From: Lactuca virosa
Lineage: Eukaryota > Streptophyta > Magnoliopsida > Asterales > Asteraceae
DNA length: 64,000 bases
Direction of reading: 5' to 3'
NCBI GenBank assembly: GCA_928212115.1
Contig: CAKMRJ010001112.1
Location: 405,755,610 to 405,819,609, forward strand
Positions 48,668 through 60,412 of this stretch are shown piece by piece (position 1 is the stretch's first letter; every line of letters starts with the position of its first letter). Below the pieces are notes generated by a model, which had not been told where the DNA came from, did no database searches, and saw only the letters and a program-made list of their open reading frames with translations. Made by a program: the position numbers and the translations under genes.

Positions 48668-49868
48668 AGTAAATTACATAAATCTTCCCTCGTGCTGGTG
48701 CCAAAAGGCACGCTCAGTCCTTATTTTCAAAAATTAACTCGAACTGTCCATGATATGTTTAAAAGGTGTACGGTTCGTCCCTAATTTTGTTAACTAGACC
48801 TAAAAAGAAAAATTTACCCTTATCTATTTCTTTTTAATTTGTTTATATTGTTAACAGTTAAGAATTAAAATAAAATAGGGTCCACCAACACAAACCCTTA
48901 ACCCCTGCTCTAACCCTACCCACACCCTTCATCAATTCATTTTCACCACCTGCACCACTCTAACCTTCAGGAAACATCTCCGACAACTACCATCATCTAC
49001 CTCCGGCAACCATCTATAGTCAGCACCAAATGAAACCAAAAAATAAAGATACATGATATTGGTTACAACTTCAACCACCATCCAAACCAAAATAAAAAAG
49101 AAACATGAAATAGGTTCTAACCACCTCCGAAAAACACCACCGTTTGCCTCTAAAAAAAGTTGCAATAAAACCCTAACCTCAAATCAAACCCAAATCCTAA
49201 AAAACCCTACAAAATTAGAGCTCTTTGAAAACCAGCAAAATTGTTTGATGGTAGAGCAAACACCAGAGGAGATGAAGTGTTACAAATATGAGACCATGAG
49301 GTGTAGATCAGAAAAAGGTGTAGATCATAAATGATGTTTCACTCAGTGAAGACAACGGTTCACAGGTCGTAGAGGGAGCTTGTGAAGACGGCGTTGTGCA
49401 GATGGAGCTTGTGGCGATGGTGCAAAGACGATGGTAGCAGGTGGCGACAATGAAGATGGTATTTTCTCTCTCTGTAGCTCCAACGATGGTGGTGCGCAAG
49501 TGGAGTGAAGTGTATAGTTCTACATCATTTTCTTCATCTCTCTTGCCCTCTCTCTGTGTAGCTCTGACAGCTCCAAGTGATGTAGGTGGTGATGGTGGAG
49601 AAGATGAACTTATTAAGGGTGTATGTGTGGTTAGAGTAGAGTTTAAGGGTTTGTGTTAGTAGGCCCCATTTTATTTTATTTTTTTAATTGTTAATACTAT
49701 AAACAGATTAAAAGAAATAAATCATGGTAAATTTTTCTTTAGGTAAGGTTAACGAAACAAGGTACGAAACATGCATTTTTTTATACATATATACAAGTTA
49801 ATTTTTTAAAATAAGAAATAAATGTCTTTTAGCAAATACACGAGGGATGATTTTGTATAATTTATTCT
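48668..49868. mobile_element. Mutator-like inverted-repeat element
   Basis: 1,201 bp. The left end AGTAAATTACATAAATCTTC and the right end, other strand, AGAATAAATTATACAAAATC lead into inverted arms sharing TCCCTCGTG, CGTTAACC/GTTAACTAGACCT-like and AAGAAAAATTTAC. Flanks are AGTTTAAAG (48659-48667) and AGTTTAAAA (49869-49877), 8 of 9 identical. The middle (about 48890-49660) is GC-richer with opposing open frames, possibly captured DNA. I recognise no protein. Confidence 0.7.
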
Positions 49869-49877
49869 AGTTTAAAA

Positions 49878-50843
49878 TATAAAAATTTACAAGTAATTGT
49901 AAATTTCTGAATCACATGAAAAAATAAAAGTTAGATATATTAGTTTAAATTAATATAATGTAAACAAAATGCAGAAAACTCTTCAATTTATCTACAAATA
50001 ACAATAATACTTTTATATACTTTTTATAGTTTTACCACATTGCTCACATCGAGCATCCCACCTTTTGTAAATCCACCATAGGAATGCTAACAAATGAAAC
50101 AAACATAAATATTGAATATTAGCACCATTGGTTTTGATTTCTTTGCAAAACAAGCAAAGGTTCGAGCCTATGTAATTTTGGAGTTTTAATTTTAATATAG
50201 ATTTCCTTGCAAAACAAGCAAAGGTTCGAGCCTATGTAATTTTGGAGTTTTAATTTTAATATTGATTGAGCTACTTGTAACTATTATATGCCAACAACCT
50301 AGCAAATCATGATATACCTAATCTACATTTCATATGATTCTCTTGAAGATAAACAATATGAGCTGATTCAATCAGTAGTGGATCCATAACAAAATCTAAC
50401 GGGTAACACACACGATTTTAAGGGTCGCACGTCAGAAAGTTCTCCAGAAAGTTTACACTGTTCTGTAAAATTTGAGAGGTTGAACCTGACCACCCCGGAA
50501 ACCTCCTAAATCCGCCCATGGATTCAGTGTCATTGAAAGAATAAATAAAAAGATTGAATACCAATCAGTGGATTATCTCTATAAGAGTTGTTGGAAATGT
50601 ATATCAACTAATTAACTTAAGTGTATGGTTCAACTTTTATTTGGAATAAACCGTAAGATATATGTTGAATTTAAGTTTGTCTTTCTAAAAAGGAAAAATG
50701 TCACCATAGCACAATCAATTATCGTCATTTATCCGATTTGGTCACTAAACTATTTTTTCGCAATATGTCATTAAACTTACAACTTACATGTCAATTAAGT
50801 CACTTTCATTAATTTTTAACGGATCCACGGTTACCGAACTTAC
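49878..50843. other. Intergenic with a 64-bp tandem duplication
   Basis: Two almost identical 64-bp units at 50136-50199 and 50200-50263, each with a B-box-like AGGTTCGAGCCT. 50700-50843 (TTTGGTCACTAAACT, CAATTAAGTCACTTT) reads like one arm of a foldback transposon whose other arm I could not find; the CACTA element may have inserted into it. Confidence 0.5.
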
Positions 50844-51396
50844 CACTATAAGAAGAAACTGACATTGCTAGGGAAGGTTGCTATGGAACATATTTCCATT
50901 GTTAGTTTGCAACGGATCGTGCTATGGAATGGCGTTCCATAGCTAATTTGCTACCACATTTTCTACATAATTAATTTTCGGGAGTGAACATCGGAATTGC
51001 TAGGAAACTGTTACTGACTCGAAATCTATTGGTATATTGCTACCGATATATCTATGGAAAAACCATTCATTGCAAAGTTCTTTCCATTGTAATTCCGCTA
51101 TGGATTTAAATATCATGGTTAATCTGCAACATAATTTTTCAATGGAATAAAATTTCATCGTTGTTTTTCTATGGAAGTAGAATTGATAGCTATTTACCTA
51201 CGAAATTGGGCTACAAAATTTTATTTCCGTTGCTTGTTTGCTATGAACAAAAAACTCTAGCTAAGTTTTTAGGAATTATTTTTTTTAGTATTTTACATTA
51301 TAATGCCATATTTTGGAACTTATCTGCATAAAGCGGGCCTTCCAACACCCATATTCGCAAACCAACAAGTAGAAGAAGAGAAAGTATGGTAAATCG

Positions 51397-51857
51397 ATGT
51401 CGTCGTCTTCAAGCAGTAACGTGGGACTGTGCGGGTGTGGAGATCCAATTGGAATGTGGACGACAAGGACGTGAAAGAATCCTGGTCGGAGGTTCATTGG
51501 CTACACAAACTACAATGACGAAGACAAAAATTATGGGTTTTTTCGTTGCATTGACCCACAACTCCCAAACAAGTGGTATAAAGAAAAGATGTATGAATTG
51601 AGAGCTCAATTCAATGGTGAACATGTCATTTTAGATGCCCCCCTGATGCTCCTATCATTTTTCATGTCAACGAATCCCCGCATCAAGTTTTATTCAAGAT
51701 ACTAATGAACATGGTGAAGGTTGTCAAGTTGGAATTATCAAGTTCATGCTGGTTTGTTTGGCTTGTTTCTTTGTTGGGATGTTGTATGCTAAATCTTTCT
51801 ATTTATGTAATTGAATTATTAAAGACTGGAATGCTAATGGAGGAATTGCCATTATGA
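51397..51857 (+). pseudogene. GRF zinc finger protein with C-terminal membrane segment, decayed
   Basis: ATG at 51397 starts MSSSSSSNVGLCGCGDPIGM, then WTTRT, TGA at 51472, and NPGRRFIGYTNY...YGFFRCID. This is a zf-GRF domain (C-x-C...NPGRRF...FF); the third Cys appears changed to Tyr. KWYKEKMYELRAQF follows as a helical linker. After a frameshift near 51640, the end carries a hydrophobic stretch (WFVWLVSLLGCCMLNLSIY), matching the usual plant layout of zf-GRF plus coiled coil plus transmembrane helix. It lies inside the CACTA element, in the opposite direction to the transposase. Confidence 0.75.
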
Positions 51858-52154
51858 TCGATGTAATTGGTAATCTATGGCTTGAATGATATGTATTTGA
51901 AGTGATAATATAATTTGTTTCTTTTATGGTTGAAATTTATATATTTCTTTACTACTACATGCAAGAAGAAACATTTGTTGTTATGTACTATATTTTATCT
52001 TGAATAAATTTATACCATTCCAAATTAAAGAAACCGCATTACAACTTAAAAGTGGATTTCATTGGATATTTAATGAAATATTGTACATGCAAATATCTCA
52101 AAACACATGTCTCCTTGTAGTAAATGATTGATATGTACCAAAGAATGAGAAAAC

Positions 52155-53819
52155 TGTAACACTCTAAATTCTCAAACAAAATTTTCATTTTTAAAACCAC
52201 ATAAACACAGTCTCACAGTTTCAAAAACCCAAATGTATAAGTTGTTCAGAACACAATACAACAAAATGTTTGATAATATCTCAGAATCGTCAAAACAACA
52301 TAATCTCAAACTGGTGTGTACAATCAAGCCGGCGCCTTTCCGCGATCCTGTGAGGTACCTGAAACACATATCACCCAACACTGTAAGCACGAAGCTTAGT
52401 GAGTTCCCCAAAATACCACACACATATAAATAGCCCCTCATGGCTATATCTCGATAAGGACCCTCCAGTCAATGTGTCTCAGTGAAGACCCTCCAGTCTC
52501 ACAAATCTGTTTGGACCCTCCGGTCCTAACTCAACAAGGCACAACAATAATGTACAACATATATCACAAAGACAAATGCAGAATATCAAATAACTCAGTA
52601 TAAGCATATAAGACCCTCCGGTCACACAATATCACCACTCAGGTAAGTATAGCGAGAAGACTCACCTCGTAATTAAGCAAGTAGGTCTCATACTCAACGA
52701 TCGATCTAGACTCCGTCTACATATCATAATCATCTGTAATTAACACTTTATAACAACCACACTAAAGATGTCAAGCGAATCCCCTTTCTAACTCTCGGAA
52801 AGGGTGAAAGGCCATTTTACCCCTCCATGGTCTCCATAATCCATAATTTGACCAAACCCTAAAAGTCAACGAAATTCAACACTCGAGTCAAGTGTCCATG
52901 TTGACCCAACTCGTCGAGTGTATCTATGTGACTCGTCGAGTTCCTCCTGTTCTCAGTAAATCAGGAAAAACTCCAACCCAACTCGCCGAGTTGTCTCATC
53001 AACTCATCGAGTTTGCACGTGTCCATACTATTGGGGAAAACCCTAACCGACTCGTCGAGTTGGCTCATCTACTCGTCGAGTCCCTTCAGTCCATTTTTTC
53101 ATTCAAACTTTTCTATGTAGAACTAAGGCCCCATACTCTAGATCTAGCCTTCTAAGGCTGAAGTATCACGTAATGTTGCAAGCTTTACGTCCATGCATGG
53201 CACCTAGGGCTCAAAATGCCAAAACAAAGCTCTATAGAGGGTTTAATGAATGAATCTTGGCCAATAGCTTGATAAAGCTTGAATCTTTAGGCCCATGGGA
53301 CCTCATATTGTCCAGATCTGAAGTTTCAACTTCATGACATGCTCAAACGACTTAAAGACTCAAAGAGGAGATGGAAATGGCCACAAACTCCCTAGTGAAG
53401 ATATATAACCAAAAATGATCAAGGTGATAGCTTTTTACCTCCAAATAGCAGCTAGCACTGAAAGAACACTGGATTCGCTCCAATCCTTTTGCTCTTCTAT
53501 CTCCTTCCAAGAATGCACCAAATCACACACTTTTAGCCTCTCTCTCTCTCTCACATATGATACCAACTCGTTTAGGGTTTCTCTCAGGATGCTCAAGTGA
53601 TAAGGGAGGCGGAATGAAAGGCTTAAGGTCCTTTAAATAGGGCGCAAACCTTGGAAATTAGGGTTTTCACACTCAGCTCCAACTCGTCGAGTAGACTCTA
53701 AAAATCACGCGGGTATCTCCACCTCTACTCGGCGAGTTGGGGCCTCCAACTCGTCGAGCCTCCCTGATAAAATGAATATAAATTAATTAAATATTATACC
53801 TGGGAGCCAGGATGTTACA
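52155..53819. mobile_element. Gypsy-type solo LTR (1,665 bp) with palindromes
   Basis: It starts TGTAACACTC and ends AGGATGTTACA, with perfect duplications AAAAC at 52150-52154 and 53820-53824. Shared phrases with 33753-35924 include GTAAGCACGAAGCTTAGTGAGTTC-like sequence and GAAGACTCACCTCGTA. GACCCTCCAGTC units recur in tandem at 52455-52625. ACTCG(T/C)CGAGT motifs lie at 52905-53085 and 53685-53760. It is nested in the CACTA element. Confidence 0.92.
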
Positions 53820-53929
53820 AAAACTATTTTTAATTCTCTCCATTGGCACTAATACATAATATCACATGTACCAATTTGCATACAAAAACTAGATATTATA
53901 CAATATAACCATCCTTAAAGAAACAATAT

Positions 53930-56900
53930 AAGATTTACTCAATATCTTCTTCCTCCCCCTCCTCTTCTTCTTCATTGCTCGATGTACTATACTTTTAACC
54001 ACCCTCGCTGTCAGGAATACCATCATTATCGTCATCATGAAATTCACTTTCTTCATCAATGCAATTTTCATCATCGGAAACATTGCTAGACATCTCCTTA
54101 TCATCCTAGTCGTTTGTATTTGTAGTTGGTGTAATGATTTCATTTTATACAACTTCATCGTCTTCGAAAGCAACGTCTTTTTGATTATCATTTTCACATA
54201 CATCAGCCCAACTACGAGGTTTAACTTTCAATACAGCCAACCAGTCAGAGTTGTTTTTTTTTTCAAACTTGGGAAAGGAACGTAAGACACCTGAGTGGCT
54301 TGCATGGCTAAAACAAACGGATCGAACTTGTTGTATTGCCTTTTGACGTTTATTTCGACCAAGTTATATTTTTTGTGAACCGTAACTCCTATGTTAGGTG
54401 TTGGATCGTAGCAATGACATTTAAACAAAACTGTGCTTTTCCTTGGGTAACCAGGGTACTCAACTTCTAAAATTTCCACTACCTGACCATAATAGTCAAC
54501 TCCTTGGCTACTAATACACAATCCTCTATTCATTGTTGATTTGTTCCGACCGTGAGCTTCTGTGTGAAACTTGTAACCATTGACAAAGTATACATTATAT
54601 AATTTGACTGTCCTCAATGGCATTCTGGAAAGGCCAAATATAAACTTGTTCTTTATCTTGTTATTACGTGCCTATATGATAATTGTATAACACTTATTAT
54701 AACCATATATAACAAATAAAAATAAAAAATAAAAAAAATTAACACCTACATAGTTTTGAAACCATGCTGCAAAGTTCTTCTCCACTTCAGCTGCAAGCTC
54801 ATCTTCATCCATATCCCCAAAAAGATCTTTCAAGTGATGTTCAAATTTACTATAATACCATTTAAATTACATTTTCAAAGTTACTATGATGCAGTTATTT
54901 AACAAAATGCATGTTAATGTTATTTGGTGCAATTAAACAACAAATGAATATAGTGTCTTAAAAATGAAAGTATGTATTACCCTATGTAAGGTTTGATCTT
55001 ATCTTCGTTAAGGAGTATGTAAGAATGGGCAACATTGAATTCCTCATCAGAAAAAATTCTAGTCTTCAATTTTCCATAATGACGACCATGATATGAAAAT
55101 ATATCTAAAGTTTTGTTGTCATAATCATCAGATTGCTTATCTCCTCCATCATCATTTCGAGGCAACTTTATGTTACTTGTGGGTACATCACTTCCGAAAT
55201 AATGAGAGAAAAATATTGATGCTTCACGAAGCAAGTACGAGTTTACAATGGACCCTTCCACTCGAGCTTTATTTTTCACATCTTTTTTCAACTGGTTGAG
55301 ATATCTATAGTAAAATAGATATAAATTAAGTTAGAGTTACGACTTATAAAAATTTCAACATAAATTTTGATGTAACAGACAAACCTTTCAAATGGATACA
55401 TCCAATGATATTGGACGAACCAACTATCTTAGCATTATATGGAAAATGTACATGTAAATGTTCCATGGAGTTAAATATACCAGGGATAAAGATGGTCTCT
55501 AGTTTACATAAAATTATTGGGATCTCGACTTCAATCCTTTCCATGTATTGTGTAGTGATTGATGTTGCAGTTAATGTTTTGGAGAAAATAATCAACTCCG
55601 TTTTTTCTTCCCGCGCATATTTTGGCAACATCTCACGAAATGCAATTGACATCAATCTTTGCATAAAAACATGACAATTGTGTCTTTTCATTCCGAACAC
55701 TCTACACGCGGTCAAATCAACACACCTCCCCAAATTATAAACATAACCATCGGGGAAACGTAATTTCTCCACCCATTCACATATGGCCTTCTTTTGATTC
55801 TTTTCTAGAGCATAGTACCCTCTTTTCTCTTCTTCCATTACTTTTCTCTTCCTACAATAGAGTTTCAAATATTTTCTTGCTGCTAAATTGTCCTTTGTCT
55901 TCGCTTTGCCATCCATTACAATGTAAAAAAGTTCTCAAATACATTTTTCTCAACATGTGTAACATCAAAATCATGTCTAATGAGGGTTTTTTTCGAATAT
56001 GGTAAATCCCAAAATATGTTTTTCTTTTTTCCAACCATCATTGGCATATGCTTTTTTTACATCATCATCATTTAGTTCAGTCACCTTTAACAAACCTAAT
56101 TTTTCAAATTCCGTTAAAGTTTGTTCACCATTCTTAGTTGGACGAGGACCTTCTGTCACTACACAATTCCTCTTGAACTTATTCTTATCCTTTCTATATG
56201 GGTGATTTCCCTGGAGGAATCTTCTATGGCAGTCAAACCATGACATCTTATTACCATTCTTTAGCCTAAATGATTGTGTATATTTCCCACAATGTGGACA
56301 TGCTAGCTTACGTGCTGTAGACCATCCCGACAACATTGCATAAGCTGGAAAATCGCTAATTGACCACATCAAAGTTGCTCGTAATTGAAAATTTTGTTTT
56401 AAAGATATATCATATGTTAATACGCCTTGTGCCCATAACTGCTCCAATTCTGCAACAACCGGTTGCAGAAATACATCAATTTATGCTTAGGATTTGTCGG
56501 TCCTAGCACAATGCAGTCAAAAACATGTAAGGCTATTTCATGCACGTAGACGGTGACAAATTATAAGGTGTTATAATAATAGGTGGAGATGAATATTGTT
56601 TCCCAAATGCTCCATGTGGTGCAAACCCATCTGTACAAAGGCCTAATCTAACATTACGTATTACGACTGCAAATGAAGGATGGATTACATCAAAGTGCTT
56701 CTAAGATTCAGAATTGGATGAATAACACATCACACCATCAACATCTCCATGATCCTCGAAATGTAATCGCATGGAAGCGGTTGTGGCTTGTGAAGCATAC
56801 AGTATCTCCAGCCTTGGAGTCAAAGGAAAGTAAAGCATTCTCTTAAAGGGTTGGCGCGAACGTGTGGAATATTTTTTAATAGTTTGTACCAATCTGCATT

Positions 56901-57511
56901 GCAAAATTTGCACTGATAAATCTCTTTGTCTCCCCTCCAATATATCATACATCCATACCTGCAGCAGTCAATCACCTCCATAGGCAAACCTAGTTCATAT
57001 ATTAACTTTTTGCTCTCGTATAAACTATGTATCATATTATTCTCCTCTGGTAACACATCAATCATCAATTGGCAGATAGCATCATAACATTGTTCAGTCT
57101 TGCGATACTCTAAATTTATATTCAATAGTCTAGCTACAGCAGACAGTTGTGTGACTTTTTTACATCCAAATCATTACTCTTTATCTACTGCCTCTAGCAT
57201 ATCAAAAAAATTTCTATCTTCTGCATTTGGCTCCTCTAGCATATTATTCTGAATGTTTCGCCATGTATATCCTCAAACCAATAATTTGGAACAAAACCAA
57301 ACTTATACAAATGATGCTTTGCAATATCGGCCTCTACATATGGTATGTTACGACATTAGATGCATGGAAATTTGATTCTATCTTGGTCCATAAACCTTTC
57401 TTTACTGGTAGCAAAGTCTATGAATCTTTTCACTCCTTGTATGAAAACAGAAGACAAAAAACTGCGATTATCTTTTCTTTTATACATCCACATTCTATTG
57501 GTGTTGTTCAT
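53930..57511 (-). pseudogene. CACTA transposase TNP2
   Basis: Domains in order on the minus strand: a Transpos_assoc-like head from ATG 57511 (NRMWMYKR...FIQGVKRFIDFA...KFPC); TNP2 N-part at 57125-56701 (MIDVLPEENNMIHSLYESKK; YQCKFCNADWYK; RLHFEDHGDVDGVM); Transposase_21 core at 56447-55977 (SDFPAYAMLSGWSTARKLACP; WFDCHRRFLQGNHPYRKDK); DUF4218 at 55916-55344 (DLTACRVFGMKRHNCHVFMQR); KFEHHLKDLFGDMDEDELAA at about 54840; DUF4216 at 54623-54228 (DYYGQVVEILEVEYPG; VLFKCHCYDP); then an acidic tail to about 53940. Several stops and frameshifts (for example near 54260, and TAG in the head at about 57354) show it is dead. Introns are not fully resolved. Confidence 0.9.
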
Positions 57512-58174
57512 GATGTTAAATCTGTACAATATACATTTAAAGCACATAATATTATATTCACTACTATGGCTTCGATTTGATAGATGGTATTTGAACTAAT
57601 CACATATGTACAATACAAATATTGCAAATGTACCTTTACTATAATTTGTTTCACAAATTAACTGAGTGATGAATCAATCGTGATAGTTTTCTCATTTGTA
57701 CAAGTCAATCACTTTGAAGATTTGATAAAGGCGTAGAATGTTTGTATAAAGGTTTAACTGAAATTGAGAATTGTAGAACACAATTTTAAAGAAAGAGTGT
57801 ACGAGGGAACCTTCGACAACCCTTCATCTTGATTTCAATGTGGTGGATGGGTACTAGGTCAAATTATTTGGTAGATATTATTCAATAATTCAAAACATTA
57901 ATATAACAACATATATAAAATTATTACCGAAATTCTATACATAATTATAGGTTATAACAAATATAGAAACGTTATTATACTTATTAACAAAGTAACAACC
58001 TAAACAAAATAAAATTGTATACAAAATACACCCATTGTCAATAAAGTAACATAGACTAAATTAACATATATGACCAAATTTATAATTATAACACAACTAT
58101 TTAATTTTACTAACATAATATAAACACTATTGAAAGCCATTACTTAATAATTACAACCATTTTTCATTTGTCTT

Positions 58175-58231
<57 letters not shown>

Positions 58232-58299
58232 TCCACAAAAAAACCAAAAAAAAAAAGAATATTCACAACAATTATAAACCATTATCCATTATTACACAT
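57512..58299. other. Intergenic with (TA)n at 58176-58228
   Basis: Probable 5' side of the CACTA element followed by AT-rich DNA. No gene recognised. Confidence 0.5.
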
Positions 58300-59369
58300 T
58301 CCTAATGAACCTACAAAATTTACCATACTCTACATACCAACGACAACCTTCGCAGTATTTCTATGGGTCATCCTCTACTATAAATGCCACAAATGCATCA
58401 TCAAGGGAATGATCTTCCATTTGACATTGGAAGGTGATGTTATTCGTTATAGGTATGAACAACACCTACATTACTCAAAAATTGCATGACACTCTCAACA
58501 TAATATAGATACTCTCCAAAATCCATAGAAGACGCATGGAAATACGTATGAAATATACCCAAACCTACAAGCACACATTAAAAAAACTTTGAATCCTATG
58601 TAGCAGTTTCAAATTGTATTGTAAATTATACAACGCATCACAAATATTCTAAAATCTATTTTTTTGACATTAATAATAAAGTTAAAGATTTATATGGAAA
58701 ATACATCGTACAAACTACAAACTACAAACATATATTAACTATATATAAAATGTAATGTACATATATACTATAGTTACCTTGATCACATTCAGGAGGTTCT
58801 TTTGATATGTAGATCATCCCAAGCAAATAAATTGTCTCGCAATGATGAGCATCTCCCGCATCAGTCAACAACCTCATTCCCAAATCAAAATTTCCCTTAC
58901 AGAAGTACTCCTCCTATTAACAGAATAACAATACCATTAAGATCAATAACAAAATTAAATCAAATTATATAAAATTACTCAAATTACACATACCACTCCT
59001 TGTCTATATAATGCTTATGTGTTACCATTATGTGAACAATTGTATATAAATGTGTCAACCTTAAGAGTTTTGGAACCCAACCCTTCAGTAGCAGGAACCT
59101 CGTCGAGGGATGCTTGTCTATACACTTCACTTTCTTTCCCCGCTGCATTCATCTTTTTCGAACTTCAGATTTTGACATTTATAGTTAATAATTAATAAAT
59201 TAAGTTTTACTTCATCAAATATACTTTCATAAGTTAATATTTATGAGAATTACCAAATTCTTGTAGACACAATGTCTTTAGCGGATTCTGACCCTAACGT
59301 TGCAATAATCCGACTCATAATCTCTAGAGGAGGATCATCCAATGAAATAGATACTCTTGTATTCGACAT
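58300..59369 (-). pseudogene. F-box protein pseudogene (At2g35280-like class)
   Basis: Exon 1, 59369-59254, starts MSNTRVSISLDDPPLEIMSR and goes on LGSESAKDIVSTR, an F-box. Exon 2, 59162-58994, continues AAGKESEVYRQASLDEVPA and carries TAA in place of the usual Glu just before ALYRQGV. Exon 3, 58913-58778, is EEYFCKGNFDLGMRLLTDAG...GMIYISKEPPE, a Sel1-like repeat. Exon 4 from 58564 reads GLGIFHTYFHASSMDF and hits TAA; in another frame it resumes QMEDHSLDDAFVAFI and ends CEGCRWYVEYGKFC. All exon joins are GT-AG and in phase, so the decay is recent. Such proteins would be SCF ubiquitin ligase adaptors. Confidence 0.78.
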
Positions 59370-60189
59370 TCTACTAACAAAATAGACATTGCATAAGTTT
59401 ATATCGTCTTTTTAAGAAAAAAAGGGGTGAATATGAAATACAACGATCTATTACAACTTACATGGGAAGAAAAAAACTTACTTTGACGCACTGATTGTGG
59501 AAGAAGTATCGGCTTCAATAATCTTGGCGAAAATCGATTATGATAACGATTCTCTATCAAGGATTATGGGGTTTGACTTGATCGTTGGCAGTTTGATCTT
59601 GGGGAAGATTGCAGACGATCGGAATGGTCTGGAGAACTAAAACAACATGATGACGTCGGAAACATCATGCCTCCTAAAAGATGTAGAGTGCAAAAAAGAC
59701 CAAATTTCCCTTGAAATAATTCCTAATATGTGATTACTAAGGGTAGTTTTGTAAAAACATATTATTCAAAAAAAAAGTTACCTTTATGAGTACACAACCG
59801 GTACAACTTATCTTTGTCTTATAAAAAACTCATAAATTAATGAGAAAATGACGTAATTGCCCTTGTAAATACAATGATTAATGTTGGATTACAAAGGGTA
59901 TTTTTGTCAAAACAAATCAACTCAAATTGAGAATTACTTTATGGTCTCCAATGTTGTAAGTGAATGTAGGTAAATCAGTCTATTAAATGTTAGGATGCTA
60001 ATATATTTGGAATATGAATCATAATAACAAAATATACAAGATTGGCATAAAAATGTTACAACAACATAGAATAAGTTAAAAACAAGTAGCTAGTTATGTA
60101 TTAAAAATATTGATGATAGATAACAAAGTCTAAATATTAAAATTACAGTAATATTCAACTAAAAATATCTAATATATTTACTAAGCTCA
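59370..60189. other. Intergenic, nothing recognised
   Basis: AT-rich. 59480-59650 is GC-richer and could be a leader exon of the F-box pseudogene, but no splice path is clear. Confidence 0.4.
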
Positions 60190-60339
60190 TTAAATTTTTT
60201 TATTTATATCTTTCATCATGTCACGAAGGTCTTCAAGATATTTAACTTCTTGTTTTTCCGCCCTGATAATGTAATAAAGATATTTGGATACATTATCTTT
60301 GGGAATCATGTTAGTTGACTTGATCCGTGTTCGCTTCTC
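60190..60339 (-). pseudogene. Orphan terminal exon, unknown protein
   Basis: On the minus strand an acceptor (TTAG) at 60340 is followed by an open frame EKRTRIKSTNMIPKDNVSKY, then AEKQEVKYLEDLRDMMKDI, and a TAA at 60190-60192. The pattern is helical, charged and protein-like. Any upstream exons would lie in or beyond the tandem array at 60413-61968, where none is visible. The family is unknown. Confidence 0.35.
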
Positions 60340-60412
60340 CTAATTTATTGGGATATATATTTATCTTTATGGTATTTTCAATTATATTGTGCAATATTTT
60401 GGACATTCTAAA

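Larger units (their letters stand above)
50844..57511 (-). mobile_element. CACTA (En/Spm) transposon, one end visible
   Basis: The terminus CACTATAAGAAGAAAC lies at 50844, preceded by TAC. Behind it, 50860-51280 is packed with subterminal motifs such as GCTATGGAA and its inverse TTCCATAGC, as CACTA elements carry for transposase binding. The TNP2 transposase reads toward this end from 57511. A zf-GRF gene relic and a Gypsy-family solo LTR lie between. The opposite end (TAGTG) was not found up to 60000, so the element is truncated or has a diverged end. Confidence 0.8.

Noticed and set aside
49053..49659. Small genes inside the fourth Mutator-like element
   Set aside because: Short frames on both strands without motifs; at best captured fragments.
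54037..54285. Hydrophobic 82-aa membrane protein on the plus strand
   Set aside because: It is the reverse of the acidic tail of the CACTA transposase.
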